From JAAYDH01 sp035353055 (GTDB lineage Bacteria > Bacillota_I > Bacilli_A > RFN20 > CAG-826): DNA of 64,000 bases. This document shows, piece after piece, positions 34,580-44,050 of the stretch. Position numbers and translations under genes: made by a program. The first letter of the stretch is position 1. Each line of letters begins with the position of its first letter. The notes under the pieces were generated by a model. The model was not told the DNA's origin and made no database searches. It was given only the letters and a program-made list of their open reading frames with translations. The stretch is from contig DAOPYW010000002.1 of assembly GCA_035353055.1 (NCBI GenBank), positions 1 to 64,000 of the forward strand. Reading direction: 5' to 3'.

Positions 34580-35137
34580 ATGAGTGAAGTCACCTCTTCT
34601 TACGGATTAGCTTTATTCTCTTTGTCTCTAGAACAAAACGTTGTTGAGACACGGCAAAAAGAGATAAAAGAACTAAGAAACATTTTATTGCAAAATGCTG
34701 ATTTTATCACTGTACTCAGCTCATCTTTTCTGTCTTTGGAAGAGAGACTCAACATTATTGACAAGAATCTCAATAGCCTCGATGAAGATGTCAAAAACTT
34801 CTTAAAAATTATATGCCAAAATAATCGCGCGAAACTGCTGATAGAGATATTCGACAGTTTCAATTCTTACTGCAATGAACATCTCGGCGTTAAAGAAGGA
34901 ATTCTCTATTCGACAGTTCCTGTTCCCGAAGAAACAAAGCGGAAAATTGAAAGCAAAATCGCTCAGTTAGAAAAATGTTCAATCGAACTAGTTAGCAGGA
35001 TTGACCCAGCCTTAATCGGAGGCATTAAAGTTCTGATTAATAGCCACATCTATGATGGATCTGTCAGTGGAAAAATTGAAAAAATGAAAGTTAGCCTTTT
35101 AGAAAAGGAGAATCGCTCATATGAAAATAAACGCTAA
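34580..35137 (+). CDS. atpH: F-type ATP synthase subunit delta
   Basis: The 185-residue protein links F1 to subunit b. The family pattern is seen in the N-terminal YGLALFSLSLEQN and in the C-terminal RIDPALIGGIKVLINSHIYDGSVSGKIEKM. It overlaps atpA by 17 bases. Confidence 0.9.
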   Translation: MSEVTSSYGLALFSLSLEQNVVETRQKEIKELRNILLQNADFITVLSSSFLSLEERLNIIDKNLNSLDEDVKNFLKIICQNNRAKLLIEIFDSFNSYCNEHLGVKEGILYSTVPVPEETKRKIESKIAQLEKCSIELVSRIDPALIGGIKVLINSHIYDGSVSGKIEKMKVSLLEKENRSYENKR

Positions 35138-36632
35138 TGAAATCAGCGCTCTTATTAAAGAACAAATCAAAAATTATCATCACGAAATTGAAAGCAGTGA
35201 TGTGGGGGTAGTGGTGACAGTAGGAGACGGCATCGCCGTAGTCTATGGTCTCGATCAAGCTATGCTTGGCGAACTGCTCTTGTTCCCCCACGATATCCGT
35301 GGAATGGTGATGAATCTAGAAGCCGATCAAGTGGGAGTTGTTCTTTTAGGTGACGATACTTTAATCAAAGAAGGCGACACTGTTAAGCGAACCAAAGAAG
35401 TGATGGAGGTCCCGGTTGGGGATGGAATGCTTGGCAGAGTGGTTAACGCTCTCGGTCAACCCATCGATGGATTAGGAGAAATCAAGAGCACAAAGCGGCG
35501 TCCAATTGAAGTGATTGCTCCTGGAGTTATCATGCGTGAAAGCGTCAACACTCCTTTGGAGACAGGTATTAAAGCCATTGACTCGATGATACCAATTGGT
35601 CGCGGACAACGAGAATTGATTATTGGCGACCGCCAAATCGGAAAAACCGCGATTGCCATCGACACGATTATCAATCAAAAAGACAAAGGTGTTTTGTGCA
35701 TCTATGTCGCGATCGGTCAAAAGAATTCCACGGTGGCTCAGATCGTCGATCGATTAAAGAAATTTGATGCGATGGATTACACGGTCGTCGTGGCCGCTAC
35801 AGCTAGCGAACCAGCTCCTCTACTTTACATTGCCCCTTATTCAGGATGCGCGATTGGAGAGGAATGGATGCACCAAGGCAAAGATGTGTTAATCATTTAT
35901 GATGATTTAAGCAAACACGCAGTCAGCTATCGTGCCCTTTCACTTTTGCTCAAGCGCTCGCCCGGAAGAGAAGCCTATCCTGGCGATGTCTTCTATTTGC
36001 ATAGCCGCCTGTTAGAAAGAGCATGTAAACTCGACAAAAAATATGGAGGAGGTTCTTTAACCGCTCTTCCGATTGTCGAAACTCAATCAGGCGATATCTC
36101 CGCCTATATTCCCACCAATGTTATCTCTATTACCGACGGGCAGATATTTCTGAGCAATGATTTATTTAATGCTGGTCAAAGACCAGCCATCGATAGCGGC
36201 CTATCGGTTTCTCGTGTGGGAGGAGATGCCCAATACCAAGCGATGAAACAAGTTACTCGCTCTTTGAAAATTGACCTAGCCAATTTTTCTGAAATGAAAA
36301 GCTTTGCTCAATTTGGCAGCGACTTAGATTCCAGCACATTAAAAGTACTCAAGCATGGAGAAGTGCTGATGCGCGTTTTACGGCAAAATCAATATCAGCC
36401 TTATTCCTTAGCTCATCAAGTATTTGATTTATTCATGGCAAAAAATAGCTTTTTAGATGAGATTAATCCCGATGAAGTTCAGCCGACTCTCGAGAAGTGT
36501 TATCACTATGTTAAAACTAGCCATAAAGCTTTATTGAATTCTATCGACAAAGAAAAGAAAATTTCCCCCGAATTGGAAGGTAAATTGCGCTCTGCAATCG
36601 AGGAATATTTCGCAATCAGCAAACAAGAATAA
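35121..36632 (+). CDS. atpA: F-type ATP synthase subunit alpha
   Basis: This is the 503-residue non-catalytic nucleotide-binding F1 subunit. It has the P-loop GDRQIGKT (usual GDRQTGKT, with Ile for Thr), the ATP-synthase signature region PAIDSGLSVSRVGG, and the arginine-finger neighbourhood in that block. Length and order are standard. A GGAG site lies in the end of atpH. Confidence 0.97.
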   Translation: MKINANEISALIKEQIKNYHHEIESSDVGVVVTVGDGIAVVYGLDQAMLGELLLFPHDIRGMVMNLEADQVGVVLLGDDTLIKEGDTVKRTKEVMEVPVGDGMLGRVVNALGQPIDGLGEIKSTKRRPIEVIAPGVIMRESVNTPLETGIKAIDSMIPIGRGQRELIIGDRQIGKTAIAIDTIINQKDKGVLCIYVAIGQKNSTVAQIVDRLKKFDAMDYTVVVAATASEPAPLLYIAPYSGCAIGEEWMHQGKDVLIIYDDLSKHAVSYRALSLLLKRSPGREAYPGDVFYLHSRLLERACKLDKKYGGGSLTALPIVETQSGDISAYIPTNVISITDGQIFLSNDLFNAGQRPAIDSGLSVSRVGGDAQYQAMKQVTRSLKIDLANFSEMKSFAQFGSDLDSSTLKVLKHGEVLMRVLRQNQYQPYSLAHQVFDLFMAKNSFLDEINPDEVQPTLEKCYHYVKTSHKALLNSIDKEKKISPELEGKLRSAIEEYFAISKQE

Positions 36633-36641
36633 AGGAAGAGT

Positions 36642-37487
36642 ATGTCTCAGCAAATCACTCGTATTAAACAGCGTATCAAAACAGTGAATGGCGCTTATAA
36701 AGTCACTAGCGCAATGAAACTGGTTTCGACGGTAAAACTTAAAAAGTGGAAGAATAAAATGTTCACCAACCGCATTTATTCTAACCAAATTGCAAAAATT
36801 ACCGATGATGTTTTGCGCTATGCCAAAAAGGTTCACAATCCCCTCATTAATGAGAATAGTGAAGCAAAGAAAAATCTATATATTATCGTTTCTTCAACTT
36901 TAGGATTATGCGGAGCATATAATAATAACATTTTTAAAATAGCCGATGTTTCATTAAAAGAAAATGATGATGCAGTCATACTCGGCAAAAAAGGACTCAG
37001 CCATTTTGAAAATGGCAAATTCACCTTGCTTGAAGATTTTTCAAATTATCACTCTATCGATAATCAAGCTATTATTCGTCAGCTCACCAGCTTTGTCATT
37101 GAGCAATTTGCTGCGGGTCGATATAAACAAATTCACTTGATCTATTCTTCATTTAAAAATTCTTTTGTCTTTCTTGCTAAAGACGTCATTATTCTCCCAG
37201 CCAAGAAGCCTTGCGAGAATAATGAGTTAACATTCGCTCCCATTTTGGAGCCTACGCCCCAAAAATTGGTTGACAGCCTTCTTGCGCTTTACTTAAAAAC
37301 ATTTATTTATAGCAAATTACTCGAATCAGAAGTATGCGAACACGCCGCGCGCAGAAACGCGATGGATAGCGCTACTGATAACGCTCAAGAACTGCTGGAG
37401 AATTTGCATATTGAATTTAATAAAGCTCGCCAGTCATCAATCACTCAAGAAATAACCGAAATTGTTGCATCCGCACAAGCCCTATAG
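36642..37487 (+). CDS. atpG: F-type ATP synthase subunit gamma
   Basis: The 281-residue central rotor shaft starts with ITRIKQRIKTVNGAYKVTSAMKLVS and ends with ARRNAMDSATDNAQELL, the family's two conserved coiled-coil ends. The N-terminal SQQITRIKQR lacks nothing essential. It lies between atpA and atpD with 9-base gaps. Confidence 0.95.
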   Translation: MSQQITRIKQRIKTVNGAYKVTSAMKLVSTVKLKKWKNKMFTNRIYSNQIAKITDDVLRYAKKVHNPLINENSEAKKNLYIIVSSTLGLCGAYNNNIFKIADVSLKENDDAVILGKKGLSHFENGKFTLLEDFSNYHSIDNQAIIRQLTSFVIEQFAAGRYKQIHLIYSSFKNSFVFLAKDVIILPAKKPCENNELTFAPILEPTPQKLVDSLLALYLKTFIYSKLLESEVCEHAARRNAMDSATDNAQELLENLHIEFNKARQSSITQEITEIVASAQAL

Positions 37488-37496
37488 GAGGAAATT

Positions 37497-38900
37497 ATGG
37501 AAAAGAAACTTATCAGAGGTAAAATCAATCAAGTCATTGGACCAATCGTCGATGTCAAATTTCAAAATGAACATCTGCCGGAACTTTTGACTGCTTTAGA
37601 AATTCCTCTCCCAAATGGACAAAAATTAGTTTTAGAAGTCGCTCAGCATGTCGGTGGCGATATCGTTCGCGCTGTCTCGATGGGACCAACCGAAGGTCTG
37701 ATTCGCGGGCAAGAAGTCATCTCCACGGAAAAGCCAATCAATGTACCTGTCGGGCCCAAAACACTAGGCAGAATGTTTAACGTTTTAGGCGAACCTATTG
37801 ATGGGTTGCCAGAACTTCAAGATTCTAAAAAAATGTCAATTCATCGAAACCCGCCAAAGTTTAAAGACCAATCAGTGAAGACTGAAATTTTTGAAACCGG
37901 CATTAAAGTTATCGATTTGCTTTGCCCATACGTTCGCGGAGGAAAAATCGGCCTATTTGGTGGTGCTGGTGTTGGAAAAACTGTCCTTATTCAAGAATTG
38001 ATGCATAATATAGCCCAAGAAAAGGGTGGCATTTCCGTATTTGCCGGCGTCGGAGAAAGAAGCCGCGAAGGGAATGATCTATATCGCGAAATGAAAGATT
38101 CTGGCGTCTTGGAAAAGACCGCCTTGTGCTTTGGGCAGATGAACGAGCCACCGGGCGCCCGTATGCGAGTGGGATTATCAGCTTTGACCATGGCGGAATA
38201 TTTCCGCGATTATGAGCACACTGATGTCTTGCTTTTCATCGATAACATCTTCCGCTTTACACAAGCAGGAAGCGAAGTGTCGGCTCTTCTCGGAAGAATG
38301 CCAAGCGCAGTTGGCTACCAGCCAACATTGGCGACAGAAATGGGGCAACTACAGGAGAGAATTACTTCGACAAAAGATGGATCAATTACCTCTGTGCAAG
38401 CGATTTATGTCCCCGCTGATGATTTGACTGACCCCGCTCCAGCCACCGCTTTCTCTCACCTCGATGCAAAAACGGTATTGGATCGAAATACGGCGGCTCT
38501 TGGTATATATCCTGCTGTCGATCCTTTAAATAGCACTTCCACTGCTCTCGAACCCGACATCGTTGGACCAGAGCATTACCAAGTCGCGCGCAAAGTAATT
38601 GAAATTTTGGAGCGGTATCGTGAGCTCAGCGACATCATCGCCATCCTCGGAATTGATGAACTGTCTGATGAGGATAAGAAAAGCGTTGAAAGAGCGCGAA
38701 AAATTCGCAATTTTCTTTCTCAACCTTTCCATGTCGCGACCCATTTCAATGGCATCGAAGGCATTTATGTCTCACGGCAAGATACCGTCGAGAGCTTTAA
38801 ACAAATATTAGATGGCAGAGCGGATGATTTGCCTGAAATTGCTTTCCTTTACGTCGGGACAATTGATGAAGCGCGTAAAAAGGCGGAAGCCCTAAGATAA
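37497..38900 (+). CDS. atpD: F-type ATP synthase subunit beta
   Basis: The 467-residue catalytic subunit has P-loop GGAGVGKT, catalytic Glu in GVGERSREGNDLY, Walker B LLFIDNIFRFTQAGSEVSALLGRMPSAVGYQ (given in parts: LLFIDNIFRF, then SALLGRMPSAVGYQ), and DELSDEDK for the catch loop. AGGAGG precedes the ATG. It makes or hydrolyses ATP at the F1 head. Confidence 0.98.
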   Translation: MEKKLIRGKINQVIGPIVDVKFQNEHLPELLTALEIPLPNGQKLVLEVAQHVGGDIVRAVSMGPTEGLIRGQEVISTEKPINVPVGPKTLGRMFNVLGEPIDGLPELQDSKKMSIHRNPPKFKDQSVKTEIFETGIKVIDLLCPYVRGGKIGLFGGAGVGKTVLIQELMHNIAQEKGGISVFAGVGERSREGNDLYREMKDSGVLEKTALCFGQMNEPPGARMRVGLSALTMAEYFRDYEHTDVLLFIDNIFRFTQAGSEVSALLGRMPSAVGYQPTLATEMGQLQERITSTKDGSITSVQAIYVPADDLTDPAPATAFSHLDAKTVLDRNTAALGIYPAVDPLNSTSTALEPDIVGPEHYQVARKVIEILERYRELSDIIAILGIDELSDEDKKSVERARKIRNFLSQPFHVATHFNGIEGIYVSRQDTVESFKQILDGRADDLPEIAFLYVGTIDEARKKAEALR

Positions 38901-38901
38901 T

Positions 38902-39309
38902 ATGGCAAGTTTTTTTCTGGATATTTATACTCCTTTTGGGCACTATTTAAAAACCAATGCCTCATTTTTGGAAGTTCAATCAGAAGATTACTTGCTTGGA
39001 ATTTTGCCTGAGCACGCGCCATTAGTATCATCGCTAGTGATTTCGAAGATGGTGATTGAGATAAATGCTACTCGCTATATCTATGCGATTGGCGGAGGTA
39101 TTATCAGCATCGACAAAGATGGTGTAACCCTTTTGCTCGATTCAATTGAACGAAGCGATGAGATTAATTTGCAACGAGCACTTGACGCAAAAATGAGAGC
39201 GGAACAAAGGTTAAGTGATAGCTCGGATAAAACCATTGATAAAAAGCGAGCTGAATTAGCTTTAGCCCGCGCTATTAATCGCATCCATCTTATTCAGACA
39301 GATAAATAG
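38902..39309 (+). CDS. atpC: F-type ATP synthase subunit epsilon
   Basis: The 135-residue protein has the beta-sandwich (GILPEHAPLVSSL, FAIGGG-like YAIGGGIISID) followed by two C-terminal helices (ALDAKMRAEQRLSD, ELALARAINRIHLIQ) that regulate hydrolysis. It starts 1 base after atpD. Its last 20 bases overlap the convergent lipoprotein gene. Confidence 0.93.
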   Translation: MASFFLDIYTPFGHYLKTNASFLEVQSEDYLLGILPEHAPLVSSLVISKMVIEINATRYIYAIGGGIISIDKDGVTLLLDSIERSDEINLQRALDAKMRAEQRLSDSSDKTIDKKRAELALARAINRIHLIQTDK

Positions 39310-40102
39310 TAAACCATTCGCTTAATTCCACTCCATTATCGCTCAAATATGGAGTGGTTTTTATTCCGCCTTTTTTGTTTTGCCAAATTGCTATGTTGCT
39401 CTCGCTTTCAGCAATTTGGAATGAGGCGCAAATATTAGAAAATACGCCATTTTGAAGGATTTTTTTGTCAATTAGTGTGACTTTTTTATTTTTTTGATCG
39501 ATTGCTAATGGGAATAATATCTCGTTGAATAATTCCAGTGATGGAGCATCAAAATTATCATAGATAAAAAAGAAATTATCTTCCTGATTATCCAGAATAT
39601 AATCAAAGCTATTTTGCTCGGTAAAGGCTTGAATTGGCGAGTAGAGAAGATGCTGATTCGCTACCGGTCGAAATTGACCGTAGTTAAGCAGCACATTTGT
39701 TTGAAAGTTATAGGTTAATGAGCTCTCACTAATTAAATATAGTGAAGGACTCACAAATTGATTTGGAAAGAGATTGGGATAGGAAGCGACAAGCAGCGAA
39801 TAACTTTGTGGAGCATACTCGTAAGAATAGATAAGACAGTGATAATTGGATGCATAAGAAGCTAGGGTTTGTTTGGCTGTTTCACAATATGAGCAAGACT
39901 CCGAAAATAAGAACAGCGGAAAGCTAGTTCCAGAATCAATCAAAGAAGATAATTCAGAATTAGATATTTCCACAAAAGTTGACGCGTTGATAGCCAATTG
40001 CATGTCGACATTTTGACAAGTAAAAATAGCGTAAGGATTACGCGCCTTGTCACAGCTAGTAAGCGAGAGAACTAATACCGCTAAAAAAGGCCACTTTTTC
40101 AT
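39290..40102 (-). CDS. Thioredoxin-like lipoprotein
   Basis: The start at 40102 gives MKKWPFLAVLVLSLTSC, a compact lipoprotein signal with the acceptor Cys at residue 17; an ATG at 40120 would add six residues. The start at 40102 also has a -10-like TATAGT 6 bases upstream. The mature part (about 250 residues) has a CSYC motif in LFLFSESCSYCETAKQTL, placed as in thioredoxin folds. It should be a membrane-anchored extracytoplasmic thiol protein; substrate unknown. A second, shorter protein of this kind is at 48166. Its 3' end carries, on the other strand, the atp operon terminator. Confidence 0.7.
   Translation of the reverse strand: MKKWPFLAVLVLSLTSCDKARNPYAIFTCQNVDMQLAINASTFVEISNSELSSLIDSGTSFPLFLFSESCSYCETAKQTLASYASNYHCLIYSYEYAPQSYSLLVASYPNLFPNQFVSPSLYLISESSLTYNFQTNVLLNYGQFRPVANQHLLYSPIQAFTEQNSFDYILDNQEDNFFFIYDNFDAPSLELFNEILFPLAIDQKNKKVTLIDKKILQNGVFSNICASFQIAESESNIAIWQNKKGGIKTTPYLSDNGVELSEWFTIYLSE
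39328..39365 (+). terminator. Terminator of the atp operon, inside a convergent gene
   Basis: A perfect 9-bp stem CCACTCCAT / ATGGAGTGG (39328-39336 with 39349-39357), with a 12-base loop, is followed by TTTTTATT. It starts 19 bases after the atpC stop, within the coding sequence of the minus-strand lipoprotein gene. Confidence 0.8.
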
Positions 40103-40162
40103 AAAAAAACTATAAACCATTTTCTCTTAAAATTAAACGAGCCATCTGCTAAATGAACCTAC

Positions 40163-40192
40163 TTGTTGTTGAAAAACGCAAAAAAATATAAA
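40163..40192 (+). promoter_or_regulatory. Promoter of adhE
   Basis: TTGTTG (40163-40168) and TATAAA (40187-40192) are 18 bases apart. The leader is about 40 bases and includes GAGGTAAG before the ATG. I see no clear Rex operator. Confidence 0.5.
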
Positions 40193-40237
40193 CTGATATA
40201 GTATTAAAGTCTAAAAGTCTTTAAGTGAGGTAAGAAT

Positions 40238-42853
40238 ATGGCGAATACCACCCCAATTCCTGAATTCCAAAAAGAAGTAGACAAATTAGTCGCTAATGCG
40301 GTTAAGGCTCTCAACGAATTTGAGAACTTTTCGCAAGAACAAATCGACTATATTGTCGCAAAATGCAGCGTGGCTGGACTCGATCATCATGGTTCCTTAG
40401 CCAAAGCTGCCATCGATGAAACTAAGCGCGGCGTTTTTGAAGATAAAGCGACTAAGAATCTATTCGCTTGTGAATATGTCGTCAATAACATGCGACATCT
40501 AAAAACTGTTGGAGTCATCTCCGATGATCCAGTGACGGGAATCACTGAAATTGCCGAACCCATTGGAGTTATTTGTGGTATTACTCCTGTTACCAACCCC
40601 ACCTCGACAGTAATTTTTAAATGTTTAATTTGCTTAAAAACACGCAACCCAATAATCTTTTCTTTTCATCCAAGCGCCCAGCAATGTAGCAAACTAGCCG
40701 CTCAAGTCATGAAAGAGACGGCCGAAGCCGCTGGCGCCCCAAAGAATTGCATTCAATGGATTGAAAAACCTAGCATGGAAGCGACGAGTGCTCTGATGAA
40801 TCACCCCGATGTGGCCACTATTTTAGCCACTGGTGGAAACGCGATGGTCAAAGCCGCTTACAGTTGTGGAAAACCCGCCATGGGTGTCGGAGCAGGTAAC
40901 GTCCCTGCCTACATGAACAAATCTTGCGATATCCATCAAGCAGTCAATGACATTGTCTTATCTAAATCGTTCGATAACGGCATGGTGTGCGCTTCTGAGC
41001 AAGCAGCCATCATTGATGCCGATATTTACGACCAATCAATCAAACTATTCGAGCAATTTAAAGCCTATTTTGTCAGCGAAGAAGAAAAAATTAAACTCTC
41101 TCGCTACATGTTTGGTTTTGCATCTGGCGATCAAGGTGTTGAACAAGGCAAGTTGAACCCTGATGTGGTGGGCAAATCCGCTCACTTCATCGCTGAGCAA
41201 GCTGGTTTTAGCGTTCCAAAAGATACATCAATACTTGGCGTTCCATGCAAAGCGGTTGGACCCCAGGAACCAATGAGCCGCGAAAAGCTTTCTCCCGTGC
41301 TAGCCTTCTTCAAAGTTAAAAGCGAAGAAGAAGGATTTGAAAGAGCAGAAGAGATGGTCTGCTTTAACGGTTTAGGACATAGCGCAGTCATACACTGTAA
41401 AGAACAAGAGATGGCTGACAAATACGGCGAAAAAGTCAAAGCCATGAGAATCATTTGGAATTCTCCAGCCACCTTTGGTGGAATAGGCAATGTCTACAAT
41501 TCCTTCCTCCCATCCATGACTCTTGGATGCGGAAGCTATGGACACAATTCCATCGGTGGAAACATCAGCGCTGTCAATCTATTAAACATTAAAAAAGTGG
41601 GAAAAAGGAGAAATACTGTGCAATGGTTCAAAGTGCCTCGAAAAATATACTTCGAGCGAAATTCAATCCAATATCTTCAATCTTGTAAAAATCTTACAAA
41701 AGTCTTCATTGTCACCGATACCTCGATGGTGGAGTTCGGCTTCTTTAAAAAGATTGCCGACATGCTCAATTCCCGAAGGAATAAAGTTACCATGCAACTA
41801 TTCTGCGATGTTGAACCCGATCCCGATATTCAGACCGTCCGCAAAGGCACGGAAATGATGAATATCTTTAAGCCCGATACCATCATCGCCCTTGGAGGTG
41901 GGTCCGTCATGGATGCCGCTAAAGGAATGTGGCTGTTCTACGAGCACCCGGAAGTCAACTTCGACGATCTCAAACAGAAATTCATGGATATCCGCAAGAG
42001 AGCGTTTAAGTATCCTGAATTAGGAAAACAATCAAGCTTAATTTGCATTCCTACCACTAGTGGTACAGGCAGCGAAGTGACTCCTTTCGCGGTCATTTCT
42101 GATAAAAAGAATAATAAAAAATACCCGCTCACTGATTACTCTCTAACTCCGACCATCGCCATTATCGATCCTGAGTTCACGACTAATCTTCCTCCCAAAG
42201 CGACAGCGATGACGGGAATGGATGTCTTGACTCACGCTATTGAAGCATACGTTTCAGTGATGGCTAGCGATTTTACTGATGGGCTATGCTTAAAAGCCAT
42301 CAAATTGGTTTTTGACTATTTGCCGAGAGCAGTAAAAGACGGGCCTCACGACTTAGAGGCTCGCGAAAAGATGCACAATGCCGCGACAATTGCCGGCATG
42401 GCTTTTGCTAATGCTTTCTTAGGCATGACTCACTCTCTCGCTCATAAAGTCGGAGCAGAATTCCACACCGTTCACGGTTATACATGCGCTATTTTATTGC
42501 CGCATGTCATTCGCTATAACGGAGTGACGCCAAGCAAGCTATCGGTTTGGCCTAAATATAATGTCTACTGCGCCGACAAGAAATACTTAGAAATCGCTCA
42601 GCTATTAGGGCTCAACGCCAAGACTCCTGCTGAAGGAGTGGAAGCCCTTGCTCAAGCCGTCACAAATCTCTGCAAAGAAGTCGGGCTCAATCCTAATTTT
42701 GAAGCCTGTGGCATCAAAGAAGAAAATTGGGAAGCTCGCTTATCAGATATCGCCGTCTTAGCCTATGAAGATCAATGCTCACCCGCCAATCCTCGCCTCC
42801 CAATGGTGGACGATATGGTGGAGATTTTAAGAAAAGCCTATCGAGGTAACTAA
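40238..42853 (+). CDS. adhE: Bifunctional acetaldehyde-CoA/alcohol dehydrogenase
   Basis: The 871-residue fermentative enzyme converts acetyl-CoA to ethanol with two NADH. The N-terminal half is a CoA-acylating aldehyde dehydrogenase: ILATGGNAMVKAAY, GVGAGNVPAY and the catalytic Cys in FDNGMVCASEQ. A linker near residue 450 leads to an iron-dependent alcohol dehydrogenase with GGGSVMDAAKGMW, the metal His in GMDVLTHAIEAYVS, and GMTHSLAHKVGAEFHTVHG. Length and order match AdhE that forms spirosomes. It is cotranscribed with gpsA, which starts 1 base after its stop. Confidence 0.98.
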   Translation: MANTTPIPEFQKEVDKLVANAVKALNEFENFSQEQIDYIVAKCSVAGLDHHGSLAKAAIDETKRGVFEDKATKNLFACEYVVNNMRHLKTVGVISDDPVTGITEIAEPIGVICGITPVTNPTSTVIFKCLICLKTRNPIIFSFHPSAQQCSKLAAQVMKETAEAAGAPKNCIQWIEKPSMEATSALMNHPDVATILATGGNAMVKAAYSCGKPAMGVGAGNVPAYMNKSCDIHQAVNDIVLSKSFDNGMVCASEQAAIIDADIYDQSIKLFEQFKAYFVSEEEKIKLSRYMFGFASGDQGVEQGKLNPDVVGKSAHFIAEQAGFSVPKDTSILGVPCKAVGPQEPMSREKLSPVLAFFKVKSEEEGFERAEEMVCFNGLGHSAVIHCKEQEMADKYGEKVKAMRIIWNSPATFGGIGNVYNSFLPSMTLGCGSYGHNSIGGNISAVNLLNIKKVGKRRNTVQWFKVPRKIYFERNSIQYLQSCKNLTKVFIVTDTSMVEFGFFKKIADMLNSRRNKVTMQLFCDVEPDPDIQTVRKGTEMMNIFKPDTIIALGGGSVMDAAKGMWLFYEHPEVNFDDLKQKFMDIRKRAFKYPELGKQSSLICIPTTSGTGSEVTPFAVISDKKNNKKYPLTDYSLTPTIAIIDPEFTTNLPPKATAMTGMDVLTHAIEAYVSVMASDFTDGLCLKAIKLVFDYLPRAVKDGPHDLEAREKMHNAATIAGMAFANAFLGMTHSLAHKVGAEFHTVHGYTCAILLPHVIRYNGVTPSKLSVWPKYNVYCADKKYLEIAQLLGLNAKTPAEGVEALAQAVTNLCKEVGLNPNFEACGIKEENWEARLSDIAVLAYEDQCSPANPRLPMVDDMVEILRKAYRGN

Positions 42854-42854
42854 A

Positions 42855-43883
42855 TTGAGAAAGATTGGAATATTAGGTGCTGGCACTTGGGGCACTGCTT
42901 TAGCTAATATGCTTGCCAGGAGCGAACACAAGGTTACTTTATGGTCGCGTTTTGAAGCAGAAGTCGCCACTTTAAAAGAGAACCTTGTGCATAAGAATTT
43001 ACCTGGTTGCACTCTGTCAAAAAGCCTGCACTTTTCTTGCGATGTTCAGGAAACTTGTCTAGGAAAAGACATCATCGTTTTTGCGACCCCATCAGTCTTT
43101 ATTCGCCAGACCGCGGAACTAACTAAACCCTTTTTAAAAAAGAATCAAATCATCGTCAATGTCGCAAAAGGCATTGAACCGACCACTCTTTTTACCATGA
43201 GCGAAGTGCTAGAGGACGTTTTAGGAAGCGATTTCGATTACGTTTCTCTATCGGGGCCAACCCACGCGGAAGAGGTGGCGATTGGCTTGCCAACTTTAAT
43301 CGTCTCAGCTTGCCAAAACCCAAAGACTGCCCAAATTGTGCAGGACACTTTTTCCAATCAAACCATGCGCGTCTATACCAACCCTGATGTCAGAGGGGTG
43401 GAGATCAGCGGCGCGCTTAAAAACATCATTGCTCTCGCCGCTGGCATGTCCGATGGATTAGGATATGGAGATAACGCTAAAGCAGCTATCATCACTCGCG
43501 GCTTAGTGGAGATCACTCGGCTAGGAAAAGCTATGGGCTGTCACGAGAAGACCTTCTTTGGTCTCGCCGGTATCGGCGACATTGTCGTCACAGCTACCAG
43601 CGTCCATTCTCGCAACCACAAAGCCGGCTATCTCTTGGGCCAAGGCCATTCTTTAGAAAAAACTCTCGAAGAAGTCGGTCAAGTAGTCGAAGGAATATAC
43701 GCGCTTGAAGCCGCCAAACAACTAGAAGAAAAATATCAAGTTGAGCTGCCGATTATCGATGTGGTCTACGAAGTAGCACACAATAAACTCGATGTGTCGC
43801 AAGCCGTCAATCAGCTATTCGCTCGAAAGAAGCGCGATGAGATTAAAGGCGTTATTTTCACCGAAGACGACGTGATGAATTAA
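42855..43883 (+). CDS. gpsA: Glycerol-3-phosphate dehydrogenase [NAD(P)+]
   Basis: The 342-residue enzyme makes sn-glycerol 3-phosphate from dihydroxyacetone phosphate for phospholipids. It has the Rossmann loop GILGAGTWGTALA at the N terminus, GPTHAEEVAIGLPT, the catalytic Lys in SGALKNIIALAAGMSDGLGYGDNAKAA (parts), and GLAGIGDIVVT. The start codon is TTG, supported by GAGGTAA at proper distance in the end of adhE. With GlpK this gives two routes to glycerol 3-phosphate. Confidence 0.96.
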   Translation: MRKIGILGAGTWGTALANMLARSEHKVTLWSRFEAEVATLKENLVHKNLPGCTLSKSLHFSCDVQETCLGKDIIVFATPSVFIRQTAELTKPFLKKNQIIVNVAKGIEPTTLFTMSEVLEDVLGSDFDYVSLSGPTHAEEVAIGLPTLIVSACQNPKTAQIVQDTFSNQTMRVYTNPDVRGVEISGALKNIIALAAGMSDGLGYGDNAKAAIITRGLVEITRLGKAMGCHEKTFFGLAGIGDIVVTATSVHSRNHKAGYLLGQGHSLEKTLEEVGQVVEGIYALEAAKQLEEKYQVELPIIDVVYEVAHNKLDVSQAVNQLFARKKRDEIKGVIFTEDDVMN

Positions 43884-44050
43884 ACACCATATTTTTGATT
43901 ATTTATTTATCCATTTTTAACTAAAAAAGTATCGAAGATTTGCTATTTTCACCATAAAGGTGCGCAACTTTCAATAAAATATATCTTACTAATCTCATTT
44001 TTTGCTAAAATAACTTTAAGATTGTTCTTAACTTGGGGAGGAGACTAAAC

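Noticed and set aside
40140..40237. A Rex operator upstream of adhE
   Set aside because: No TTGTGA-type inverted repeat with the right spacing was found.
43884..44050. A terminator after gpsA or riboswitch before preT
   Set aside because: Only a tiny CACC/GGTG hairpin without a T-tract is seen, and no riboswitch motif was recognised.
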